Of a DNA stretch of 64,000 nucleotides, positions 54,438-64,000 are shown piece after piece (the stretch's first letter is position 1; each line of letters begins with the position of its first letter). The position numbers were made by a program, and so were the translations under genes. Origin of the DNA: Isoetes taiwanensis (Eukaryota > Streptophyta > Lycopodiopsida > Isoetales > Isoetaceae); NCBI GenBank assembly GCA_021234155.1, contig JAJEKV010000060.1, positions 8,888,323 to 8,952,322 of the forward strand, read 5' to 3'. The notes under the pieces are model-generated. The model did not search any database, was not told the DNA's origin, and worked only from the letters and a program-made list of their open reading frames with translations.

Positions 54438-54462
54438 ACCTACCGATCACCATCTCAAGTAA

Positions 54463-54937
54463 CTACAGCAACGATCAAGTAACTATGACTACAGCAACGA
54501 TCAAATAAATTATTGTCATCGACTAAACATACGGCTGATGGCAAAGCCTCAAGAAATGCATCTTTTATAGCATTAAATACACGAGGAGTAAATATGGTGA
54601 ATGGAGTGCCTGAATCCACGAAGGTGCCTCTAGGATTAAGATCTAAAGATGTGTTGCATCTTGAAATCACAGTATTGCCAATAGTTATGCTTTGAAGATG
54701 GACATAGTAAAGACCATCTTGAGTGTTGCTACGAATGGGAGTGGTATGTCTAGAAGAAGATAAGGTGTTTCCAAGAAACAAAGTGCCACATGCATCCTCA
54801 GAATAATGCGGCAGACAATACGAGAATTTTCCATCGAGAAAAGGTAACTGTGAGATTAGAGAACCAGAACCGCGGCTTAAGCCAAGCAAGCCATCAGCAT
54901 AGCCAAAGTTTCCGAATAGAGTATGTGTGCAACCCAT
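54463..54937 (-). pseudogene. aspartic protease fragment, unit 2
   Basis: The same protein segment as at 52397-52904 (GYADGLLGLSRGSGSLISQL, GKFSYCLPHYSEDACG, GTFVDSGTPFTIF), with consensus residues better kept. It ends in unrelated residues after FDRCCSHS. Confidence 0.9.
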
Positions 54938-55184
54938 TGTTATCTTGTTTTAGGGTTGTTCTAGGCAAGTGCGGTTCTCTATTGGAAGTAGAAGTAGCAT
55001 TTGGCAAGGTATATCTGTGAAAGAGCTTTTATCTTGAATGATAAAAACGTTTAGCATGAGTAATGAAATCAACGAGAATGTAAAATGTTTTGAGGATAAG
55101 CGAAAATTAAGGTTGAAACCTGATTCTGTGGCATTCACATATCTAGGCTGACCTGGTAGAAAAGGGCAGCAGGATTTTAATCTA

Positions 55185-55455
55185 AGTAATGAAAGAATAT
55201 GGTGTTGTGTTAACAGAGGATCACTATATCTGCATGGTGGATATGCTTGCACGATCAGGAAAGTTGCATGAAAAAGAGAGAAATTGCTTAAAACTGCATG
55301 GTCATCATGTTGAACAGGGAGGGGTATGGCGGGGTCCTTCAGCATCCTCCAGAACATGGGCTGCTTATGAATGCGGGAGTTGGACAGGTGCAAAGCTTGT
55401 GAAAAAAGCTGCAGCAAGAAGGTGGTCCTTATGAAAGTTGCACTGCAAACCATCA
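55185..55455 (+). pseudogene. PPR fragment, unit 2
   Basis: KEYGVVLTEDHYICMVDMLA, RSGKLHEKE, then a shifted frame with GAKLVKKAAARRWSL. It is equivalent to the unit 1 fragment. Confidence 0.8.
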
Positions 55456-56468
55456 TTCTCTAAGTACTCCAAATAATTTAGGTACTTCACATGACTTCTA
55501 GAATGACATTTCTGTTGGTTTATCGTAAATGTATCATCTTATAGTAGCCTTTTCATATAGAATATGAAAAGGAGAATGAAAGGTAGACCCAAGAGAGCGA
55601 AGCAGCAAACACCTCTACAAACAAAACGAGTAGTACAGGGCACCACTGGCCCATCAGCATCAAGAATCTTCTGGACTATCAAGCACTCGGTTGTCACATC
55701 CACAAGCTCACATCAGAAAGAAGATCTCGACCTTTTCACCGACTCGAAGCACATGAGTTCAAATGGAAGAACGCAAGGCAGAAACATATAAGTGCAGAAG
55801 TATGTCGCACGGGGAAGCCTAGATTAGCATCACGAGTTAGGGTTAAAGAGCATATCTTTTTCGTCCAAACAGGGATTCATAGCGACACAGGAGCGCATAG
55901 AAACCGGAGGGAAGACCACCACAATCTCGCAACCTAGCAGCTCAAGCGGATGTCAAGCAACGTCAACAAAATGCGTAACAAAGCTAGACAACTGCAAAAC
56001 ACCCAAGTCCAGCCATGACGAGCTCCCAGCCTCCTTGCACCAGTAGGAAGATGGTAACAACTTCATCCTTTTCAAAAAAGAATAGGGGATTATGATGGAG
56101 GAAAGAGATAAGACACATATCGGGGGAGGAGCATCTCCGACTGGAAGGCCTATATCAGCATCAAGGGCAGAATCAAGGAGGAGGATAGTCGGTTCGAACG
56201 AGAGTTTCAGATCCAGAAATGCCTGGAAACCCAAGGAGGGACAATTTCAATGCTTCAGCCAAGTAGCTCGAGACTCGAGTGAATCCGACCCAAAGGACGA
56301 AGGAGCCGACCTAAGCAACAACCACAGACCACTGAAAGGCAACTTGGAGAAGCGATGGTATGTGCAATGGAGACGACCACACTTCCAAGCACTGGGAAGG
56401 CATATCACAACGATAAAGTCTAAGCAGCAGGAGTCTTGCTCACAAATTTTACATGTGGAGAAATGACA

Positions 56469-56982
56469 CCGTCTACCTACCGATCACCATCTCATAGCTT
56501 CAAAGGCATGCTAGAATGCCCGACTGCAATAACCGGATGATCCTACACAAGCGATCAATGGCACTGTACATCTTCAACCTTGCAACGACACTGCATGTAA
56601 GGATGCAAAGCGGTCACCGCACTCTACATGACAGGTAAATACATTAAGGAGGAACATTTTCCACTCAAGATTTCACATCGAGGAACGTTCTTTGCAACTT
56701 GGGATGACGACCTCAGATCAGACACTAAGGTCAACTATAGTAGCAGCACCTTAAGGAACCCCGGAATCAACTAGAACGAGGACGAAGAATCAAACGCGAT
56801 AGGAGGAGGGGAAATCCTAAAGGAGTACAAACATTTAACAGTAGAGTTGTCCCGTGATGGACCAAAAATGGTCCATTTGCAGTGTTCACTTTAAAATTCG
56901 TATAAAGTTAAAGATGGTAAGATTTTTCATTTAGGAATACTTGAGGAGTTATTGTAGTTGTACTTGTTTCAAAAGAAATCTT
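56469..56982. other. no gene recognised
   Basis: Unique sequence between the duplication and the SINE. No domain, repeat or RNA gene is seen. Confidence 0.4.
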
Positions 56983-57130
56983 TGGATTGCATTGCGGTGG
57001 TGGTCTAGTGGTAAGGCCTTGGAATGGGGTGATCCCCACTAGGGTTCAAAACCCACTGGCTACCATCGGGTGGGAGACGTGGGCGGGTGCAAGTCCCACC
57101 AACCATGCCTTCAAAAAAAAAAAAAGGAAG
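56983..57130 (+). mobile_element. tRNA-derived SINE
   Basis: A box TGGTCTAGTGGTAAGG, B box GGGTTCAAAACCC about 35 bases later, a GC-rich tRNA-unrelated body, and an A-rich tail from 57113. The 11-bp direct repeat AAAGAAATCTT flanks it (56972-56982 and 57131-57141). Pol III transcription and LINE-dependent mobilisation are expected from the class. Confidence 0.88.
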
Positions 57131-57529
57131 AAAGAAATCTTCATTTATAGTATACACATTTGGATATGGTTGCATATCGCCATCATGGTGTGCATTCAAT
57201 ATCTCTAATGTAATATTCTTACTGCATGTTAAAATGTTCCAAATGCAAGCTAGGACATACTTGAGCTAGGTTGTTTTCTAAGAGATCAATAAACTGCATA
57301 GAGATACTTGCTGAGGATATTTTGTTTAACATGCCGGGACTATTTTGTAGTGAGCTGCCCATGTTACTCTCGAGGAGGTAGAAGCAAAGGGGTGAAAATA
57401 TCCTTACCCTGGTTTTGGTTGATTCCGTCGCGGTGAAACTCTCCCGCGGAATCACTAACCCTCCTGCCCCGTTATCCGTACCCTCCTGCCCCGTTATCCG
57501 TACCTGCCCCGTTATCCGTACCTGACAGG

Positions 57530-57790
57530 CTCCATTTTATACCTTCCGGCGGAATCACGTCTGCGAAATACCGCCGGATGGAATCACCAACCTTTTATTC
57601 TACGCGACGGAATCACAAGGAATTGATCCTGCGGGGTGGAATCACTGCATACCGTAATATTCTCCCTCGTAGAATCACCGCGTACGATAATATTCTCCCC
57701 CGTAGAATCACCGCGTAAATATTCTCCCCCGTGGAATCACCGCGATAATATTCTCCCCCGTAGAATCACCGCGTACTATTCTTCGGGAAG
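57530..57790. repeat. sub-terminal tandem repeats
   Basis: CCCCGTTATCCGTACC occurs three times before 57525. GTAGAATCACCGCG with AATATTCTCCCCC occurs about five times between 57640 and 57785. Related GTGATTCCGCGGGA units lie near the right TIR. Confidence 0.85.
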
Positions 57791-57909
57791 GAATCACCTG
57801 GAGACCTTTGAATCTGTAACAGGGAGGAAAAATTGGCAGATGATTCAAATTCAGACAGAAGTTTATGCCGGATTCCATAAAAAATGGTTGAGGATGGTTT
57901 AAGCGAAGC

Positions 57910-58750
57910 CTATATTACTTGAAGATCATGAATGATAAACCAATGATGGAAAAAAACAAGCTGGGGCTTACTCCATTTTGTCTGAGCATGTCCATTGTTA
58001 TGCTCTGAACTGCCCATAATTTTTCTGGTTGGGGATTTGAACCCCTTGCCAACATCGGCAATGCCCTTTTCATGCATGGCCTGCCCTTTGAGAAGAACAG
58101 AACGGGATAAGTTATTCATTCCTTTTCCCAAATTTTCCAAACCTTTCTGGCTCAGCACCTCTTCGGCCTCGTTAATGGCTTCCAAATGAGGCTTCCAAGC
58201 TTGCTTCTCACCCAAAGGCGATGCCTTATTTTGCCCCTGTTTTGAGCTACGAGGCCCAAAAACACAGAGAAGGAAGAACGCCCCTGTTTTTGCCCCTGTT
58301 TTGAGCTACGAGGCCCTAGTTTCACAAAACGAAACTCTTACCTGATAGAAAAGTGTCCTTAAGAACTGATGCTGGAAGTTGCAGAGGCACATCCTCGTGG
58401 TAGAAGAGCTTGGACGATGGCAGAAGAGCTTGGGTTATAACAAGCTTAACGTTTTTAATAGACTAGCATGAGTTTCTTTATGACTAAATCTGAAACATTG
58501 AATGAATAGAAGGGAACAAAAGCTTACTTAACACGCTCCGATCCAGAACAACTGCTCCGACGCCCCCAATCACGAACTCCTGATTCAATTCTCCCTCCAA
58601 ATCCGTTCTTCCAAATCCGCTGCTCTCCTTTTCCTGAACGTGCTTCTTGCAGGGGGTTTCCTTCACCGATATCTGGGTCAAGTGCTTCGCGGCTGCCCTA
58701 AGAATCTCCTCCAAAACCCGTTTTTCTTCACGGCATTTAGGGCTTTCCAT
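57910..58750 (-). CDS. captured gene fragments inside the Pack-MULE
   Basis: Two minus-strand frames. 58750-about 58528 starts MESPKCREEKRVLEEILRAA and ends VGAVVLDRSV near a GTAAGC donor. 58236-57910 encodes GEKQAWKPHLEAINEAEEVL, LENLGKGMNNLSRSVLLKGQ and KGFKSPTRKIMG. The second follows a plausible CAG acceptor. Their amphipathic, Lys/Glu-rich composition looks like real protein, but I do not recognise the donor gene. The simplest splice join gives a stop, so the transcript structure is unclear. Confidence 0.4.
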
Positions 58751-59679
58751 GACGACCCTTAGATTAGGGTCCAGTAAACGATCCTCGGGCCTTTAATGGT
58801 AGAAGAGCTTGGGCCATGATTGTGCGCGAATGATCTTGAGGCTTCTACGTGAATTGGGTCTCGGATTGATGGCGGTAGTGAAGGTATTTGGCAATGGAAT
58901 TCCAAAGCACAGACTGCCCACAAAATAGCGACCCCCTGTTTTCTGCCATAGCCTAGCCAAGCTGCCGGATCTGTAAAAGAAAATAAAAAGATTAGTAAGA
59001 AAAGAAGGAAGAATATAAGGTGAAGCAGCCCCGGATCCCTTACCCGGATCGCCCGGAGCAAGCCGCCATAGCCGGCACTGCAGTGGCTGAAAAAACCTCC
59101 AAGAAGAAAAGGACGTAAAAAATTTGAATTTTTTAGTTTTATATTTCAAATGGTGATTCCATGGTATGGAATAACAGAGCGGTGATTCCGTCCGGCAGTA
59201 TTCTACCATTGTGATTCCGCGGGATGGTATTGAATTTATTGTCGTACTGTCAGGTACGGAAAACGGGCCCTCCGGAACGGATCCCGTTGCGGGAGGGTCT
59301 GTGATTCCGCGGGAGAGTATTCACCGCGATGGAATCACCAAAACCAGGGTAAGGATATTTTCACCCGAAGCAAAGCATCTTTATTATAATGTTTTGGTGT
59401 GTGTCTTCAATGGAGACCTAAATCGGACGCTTAGGATTTGATGAGCACATCTAACGGTAAAAAAAAAAACAAAAGAGCATCGAACAAAAGAGCATCGGGC
59501 TATGGCTGTCGAACCTCTGGTGATGGTATCCCCTACAGGAAAGCCACAATCCCGGCATCATCCAAGCTTTCTGAGGACGATGCTTTGCAAAATGATGGCT
59601 GTGTTTAATTTTGCAAAAAAAAGTGCCTTAGGTTTTTGTTTGGTGGCCATCGAACAAGAGCATGTCTATGCAGCCTTCT

Positions 59680-60015
59680 GAGCTATCAGAGTCTGGATAC
59701 AAGCCCATTTATCAAACAGAACACCCGGAATATGCATAAAACCCACGTCTTTCCTTCGAACAAAAAAATTGCCATTCTCACTAGGATGCTGCAATTCCAG
59801 CCAAACTGCAGTGTCTGCACCAATCTCTGCAGGATGCCCCACATCCCTTGACATATTTGTGGCTGTATATCCAAGGCACATGCAGTTTACATAAACCCTC
59901 TTTTTCATTTCCATTTCGTTCTTGCAGAGATCTCTAGCAAGTAATCTGGCATATGTGCTCATTGCCATTTTGGAAACTGTATAATCTGTAAAAGCCTCGG
60001 GATCATCTGCTCATC
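59680..60015 (-). pseudogene. short-chain dehydrogenase/reductase C-terminal fragment
   Basis: On the minus strand EAFTDYTVSKMAMSTYARLL contains the catalytic YxxxK (Y-T-V-S-K). It is followed by ARDLCKNEM, VYVNCMCLGYTATNMSRDVG and GADTAVWLELQHPSENGNFF. This matches plant carbonyl-reductase-like SDRs (neomenthol dehydrogenase/salutaridine reductase group), NADPH-dependent cytosolic enzymes. The Rossmann N-terminal exons are not found upstream, so it is a partial copy or a terminal exon left behind. Confidence 0.85.
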
Positions 60016-60058
60016 TGGAAGCTGAGCCTGAGCCTGGTGCACATTGCGAGGAAATCCG

Positions 60059-60285
60059 TCGAACCCTAGCAAATCCGGCATTCTCTTGCAGAGATTAGAT
60101 TCGAAAGGTGAGCTTGATATTTGTTATTCTGCTCAGCAGAGGTTTAGTATTTATGTCTTTGTTCCTCCTAGCAGACCATCGAACCCTAGCAAATCCGGCA
60201 TTCTCTTGCAGAGATTAGCTTCGAAAGGTGAGCTTGATATTTGTTGTTCTGCTCAGCAGAGGTTTAGCACCCAAACAGGCGCCTA
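60059..60285 (+). repeat. 120-bp tandem duplication with an open frame
   Basis: CGAACCCTAGCAAATCCGGC begins both units, exactly 120 bp apart. The plus frame reads SNPSKSGILLQRL.SKGELDI and AQQRFS twice, ending RFSTQTGA and a stop. The Arg/Ser-rich composition resembles a mitochondrial presequence, but there is no following mature protein. Confidence 0.8.
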
Positions 60286-60289
60286 AGTG

Positions 60290-60879
60290 AATAGAAAGGG
60301 CAAAAATGGAGGTCCTAGCATTTGATCTGATACAGTTTTCTTATGTTGTAGGTATTGTAAATCTTACAAATGCATGGTCGTATTTTGTTGTCAAAGAAAG
60401 TTCTCTGCATAATTTGCTACAAGTCCTTGATTAACCTATAAAATTGCAAACTTTAGGCATTTTGGATTGGTATAGTGCCTTTGTGGATAGAGCGAGCTTC
60501 TTGAAGATTCTTCTCAAGCCTTCGTTTATTTTAGCTCGAGGTTTCAACCACTAAAAACAAGTGGACATTAATTGCCATTTAAGAGCGGGAAGATGAGCAA
60601 TGTAGTCAATCCAAAGCTTTTGAGAGATTTGTCTACTAGAGCTTCCATATATCGCTGACATAAGATGTTTCTCTGTGGTTCCATGTATAACTAACATAAC
60701 AAGTTTCTCTATGCTGAGGCCTTAGAGAATTGTTGGATATGGAAGATATAAACAATCTGAACTATTATCTGAGACAGTTTGTTTTGTTTATTGTGCTTTG
60801 CTGCTCATTGGTTTGTTGAGATGCAGATTCGTGCATATGTGTTGATTGTTGTTTCTAATGCCATGATTTCTAAACTTGC
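60290..60879. other. no gene recognised
   Basis: AT-rich sequence, nothing supported. Confidence 0.4.
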
Positions 60880-61985
60880 AGGTTCACAACCAGCCTTAAG
60901 TTGATTGGGCCTATGAAGAGATCGAAGGCAGGCTTGGATTAATTGAGGCAGTTGTTTTGGAGCACCGAGTGGTTTTGTGGAAGAGTTGCAAGAGGTGAGC
61001 CCCTATTGGTCCCGGCTTAAGGCTTGTTCCTTTAGGCTGTCTCCAACACAATTCATGTGGAAAGAGTAGTATTCTGTAGATGGTAATGTACGTGCAGAAT
61101 GCATTATGTGATGTGTGCATGGCTTTGCTTGGTGTATAGAAGAACTGTCCAGAAAGGATAAATAAGTTCTTTTGTAAATAGGCAGAGGGTGCCACAAAGT
61201 CTGGAAGGTCCAGTATTTGTGTATGGGAAATTACATGAGGGGAGTAATACAGCTAATAACTAAATGAATCTACGCATGTATTGATGAATCGAGTCCAATA
61301 TGTTCTAAACTGAGTCCATGTCATCTTGGTGCCATTCACGTTTTCTGGTAGCTTAACAATGTTCTACCAGAAGAGATAGTCAAATCTGTTGTTTGCCAGG
61401 CAATTGTTTCATAATAAACAATAATGGCCTTAGATCTGTCTAAGCAATTGTTCCATAATAAACAGGAATGGCCTTAGATCTGTCATTAATATGATTCTTT
61501 TGTGCCTGCATTTAAAGGCTCAGAGATTAGAAGATAAAGCAGATAGCCATTGACATTGTTGGATGAACATTTTAGAGATATTTGATGTTGTGCCTAGGCT
61601 GGATCACAGTGCTATAAAGTTCAGGATTGCAGCTTTGCTGGTTGGTTCATTCACAGGGCAGATCTAAGGTTTGCAACATGTAAAATGAAGGACTTCATGT
61701 GCATGTTGGTTAGATGCAGTGCATGCACCATTAACGGCTAAAGGCTTTTTATTGGTGAAGCCGGGTTCATGAACTATGAATGTGGCAACCAAGCTCTGTG
61801 TTAGCAGCCGTGATGTTATTCCATCTGGTTGTGTTGAAAACAATTTGTACATGCCTTGAACATATAGGACATGTGTTGATTGTTATTTCGAATGTTATGA
61901 TTTTTAAACTTGCAGATTCAGAATCAGCCTTATATTGATTGGGCATGTGACGAAATTGAAGCAAGCCTTGAATTCATTGGCGTTA
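60880..61985 (+). repeat. duplicated exon-like segment
   Basis: AAACTTGCAG followed by a sequence reading QNQPYIDWACDEIEASLEFI at about 61914-61980 has a diverged partner at about 60882-60950 (HNQP, stop, VDWAYEEIEGRLGLIE). The intron-like sequence upstream of each (GTGTTGATTGTT.TTTC) and a phrase downstream (TTGTTCCTTTAGG.TGTCT) are also shared. Each looks like an exon with its 3' splice site. The family is unknown. Confidence 0.5.
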
Positions 61986-63640
61986 TGGAAATATCTGAAC
62001 CTGAAATGCATCTTTCATAGGTGTGTAGACCAGTCTTGCAAGGTTTGTTCCTTTAGGTTGTCTTTAACACAATTCATTTATAAGTTGTAAGCAATTTAGG
62101 CCTCGAGCATAGAACACCGGCGCTTGCGATGTGCCTTAGGTGTAGACTGAGAATCATTTGTTGGTTGTTGCCTGAGATTGATCAGAGAACTTTTTAAGAG
62201 AATGAGAAGGAGCTGAGGTCTTATCCTGATAATGTTTTAATTATTTGTACAGGTTGAGAATTACTTGGGTGCCAAGCAAAAGCAAGAGATAATCCATCCG
62301 TCCGGCCATTTTTGCTACCATTTAGAACCCCACAGAGAAGTGAACCCACATAGTTTTGAGGGCATATCCTGTGTACTGAGCTTTTTGGACTGGCTCATGT
62401 ACTTTGATTTATTTCGCCCATTTGTACTATGAATTTGAAAAACATATGCCTAGCATCTTTTATAGGTTGTTTCCTGAGCTTTCCAATGCATGCTCATGTT
62501 TAGGAAATAGAGCTTTCTTCTTAAAGTTATGACCCTATTACTACTCTGCTGTAAAACTAGAGCAGCAAATGCAATTTGTCATATTTGACATATTTAGACT
62601 AGGAATTTGAGAACTGTGTGCCTAGCATTACTTTTAGGTCTTTCCTTAAGCTTTTAAATGGATGCTCATGTTGGCGAAACAGAGCTTGCACTTGCTTTCT
62701 AAATGACGACTTATTCTGCATCATTTGAATAAGAATTAAGATATAAAGCAATGTTAGTCTATTCATGGGATTGCATGGCATCCCTTTTGGTGTATCAGAG
62801 AATTAGAGATCGGTAGAGCATGGAGAAGGTCCATTTGGCCCAATTATTCATCAGCATAAGCTCCCTCTTCACTGTTTATATCATCACGTGTGATCCTTAT
62901 TGTAAGTATATCAGTCAGATTCTTTGTTGTTTCATTGAATTTTGAGGTTCTTGATGGACAAGAAGTCATGTCATGGCTATATGATTTAAGGAACAAGCAG
63001 AATATTTAAGATATTATTTTCATACTGATCATAGCTTAGCAATCTCAAATGTTTGTCGGTATAGTAGAGGAAACTTAAAAAACCCTCATGGTCTAGGAAT
63101 GCCTAAGTTAAATAAGTTCAAAAATAGCATTTAAATGGCTAGCCAACAATGTTCAAATAAACACAAAAGCTAAAGCATTTAACCTAGAATCTATAAAGAC
63201 CACATAGCTCTACAATGCCAGACTTGGATTCTTCTCTAATAGAATAAAAGTCCATGAAGACCAACCAACCAACCAATACAAATGTATTGTTTATGTAGCT
63301 CTGCATAAAATATATATTATAGATCCATTTTAACATTGATCATGCCTGAACTTTGTCTGCTTCATGATCAACTAGAACGCTCAATTTCACATAATCAACC
63401 ACATCACTGAAGATGGGCAATAGCATGTAATTATTTAAGAATGGGCAAGTGATGCAAATAATGATGCATACTCCTAAAATCTAGAAATCTATGATATGTA
63501 AAAGATTGTGCATTCTAGGCATTTTAAACGGAAACAAGTACTTAGACATGATTTGCACAAATACATTACAGTAGTTGGAGTAACACATATAATAACTTAT
63601 GTTGAGCATTGTCCAAGCATTTAAGTCTTCGACTACAATC
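61986..63640. other. no gene; imperfect duplication at 62420-62690
   Basis: GAATTTGA.AAC....TGCCTAGCAT and GATGCTCATGTT recur about 170 bp apart. Nothing else is recognised. Confidence 0.4.
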
Positions 63641-63646
63641 ATATGG

Positions 63647-63676
63647 ATTGCCCACCGAAGGTGGGCAATTTACTAG
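63647..63676 (+). other. Helitron-type 3' terminus
   Basis: ATTGCCCACC, GAA, GGTGGGCAAT forms a hairpin. It is followed by TTA and CTAG, then T. The arrangement is the same as at 30502-30530 but with a different stem. I could not find the matching 5' TC end. Confidence 0.55.
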
Positions 63677-64000
63677 TTACACCCTATGAAGTTGCATGGA
63701 GAATTGCCACGTCAAACCACTCTTAACACGGTGCATGGGCAATTACGTTGCAAGAAAAATTTTGAGGTGCTAATACTAAGCAACTTCCTATTCTATATTG
63801 TGTAGTAACACAGGGGATGCCAATTGCAGCCATTGTTTTGCTTCAAGTCGTGTTGTACATAAGCCAACCATTACAAAATATATACACGAGCGTATAAAAT
63901 TTGGCAACATATTGCAGCCTGTCACAGTAGAACCATTCAACATATAGGTTTATCCAATCTGAGCTTTCAACCTTTAAACATGAGTTCATTGCATTCCCAA
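63677..64000. other. nothing recognised
   Basis: AT-rich sequence to the window end. Confidence 0.4.

Larger units (their letters stand above)
52430..56468. repeat. 2.03-kb tandem segmental duplication
   Basis: 52430-54437 and 54463-56468 are about 95 percent identical by eye. Each contains an aspartic-protease fragment (minus), a PPR fragment (plus) and a non-coding block. The second unit has small extra insertions (for example near 55316 and 55345) and the first unit alone continues into the split protease. Confidence 0.9.
57390..59366 (-). mobile_element. Pack-MULE-like element
   Basis: Long terminal inverted repeats (57390-about 57530 and about 59235-59366) start GGGTGAAAATATCCTTACCC. 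The perfect 9-bp direct repeat GAAGCAAAG flanks it (57381-57389 and 59367-59375), as expected for Mutator-like elements. No MULE transposase is inside. The interior has minus-strand open frames that look like captured host sequence. Confidence 0.88.

Noticed and set aside
58024-58060. B-box-like GGGGTTCAAATCCCC on the minus strand
   Set aside because: It lies inside a good coding frame (VGKGFKSPTRK) of the Pack-MULE cargo and has no A box at the right distance.
1-64000. CRISPR arrays, canonical tRNA or rRNA genes, operon-like clusters
   Set aside because: The tandem repeats here have no regular spacers. The tRNA-like sequences look like SINEs and do not fold as tRNAs by eye. Gene organisation is that of a plant nuclear genome.

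Overview
The window looks like nuclear DNA of a land plant with a large, repeat-rich genome. It is AT-rich and has GT-AG introns. It carries plant-type Ty1/copia, Ty3/gypsy, L1-like, Helitron, MULE and SINE sequences, plus fragments of typically plant gene families (B3 factor, PPR, nepenthesin-type aspartic protease, L-gulonolactone oxidase, BRWD-type WD40). A seed-free vascular plant is my guess, but nothing here proves the taxon. There is no bacterial or organellar architecture. I found no rRNA gene, canonical tRNA gene or CRISPR array.

Layout, left to right. 1-2.4 kb: no clear gene. 2.4-6.7 kb: a non-autonomous LTR retrotransposon whose 3' LTR is split by a LINE. 7.3-7.6 kb: two exon remnants of a BRWD/PHIP-type WD40 gene. 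7.9-12.4 kb: LINE end, duplications, SINE-like pieces and a foldback element. 13.1-14.5 kb: the one convincing intact host gene, a three-exon, two-domain B3 protein (321 aa, minus strand). 16-21.4 kb: a graveyard of LINE fragments, a tandem array and the 3' end of an L-gulonolactone oxidase gene. 21.4-32.5 kb: a minus-strand Ty3/gypsy element with a probable 6.7-kb Helitron in its leader; the Helitron carries PPR pseudogene pieces.

33.3-51.2 kb is the most interesting part. It is a nest of two copies of the same large DNA transposon. Copy 2 (39712-46844) has 21-bp terminal inverted repeats and a TAAA target duplication, and sits inside copy 1 (from 33262). A copia element (34396-39674, target duplication GAAGT) is also inserted in copy 1. 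The plus strand of the transposon encodes a coiled-coil/RING-like protein, a Ulp1/C48-type SUMO-protease-like domain and a further unrecognised protein. The minus strand encodes a transposase-like gene I cannot place in a named superfamily. Copy 1 keeps the protease but lacks the transposase. Copy 2 keeps the transposase but has lost the protease through an internal deletion.

51.2-56.5 kb: an aspartic-protease gene fragment, split by an L1-like LINE, next to a 2-kb tandem duplication that repeats the aspartic-protease and PPR fragments. 57.0 kb: a tRNA-derived SINE with an 11-bp target duplication. 57.4-59.4 kb: a Pack-MULE-like element with a perfect 9-bp target duplication. 59.7-60.0 kb: a short-chain dehydrogenase fragment. 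60-64 kb: small duplications and a second Helitron-type 3' terminus.

Caution: many differences between duplicated copies here are small indels and substitutions at CAG/CTG trinucleotides. That is what consensus error at CHG-methylated sites might look like. Some frameshifts in the transposon genes may therefore belong to the assembly and not to the organism.
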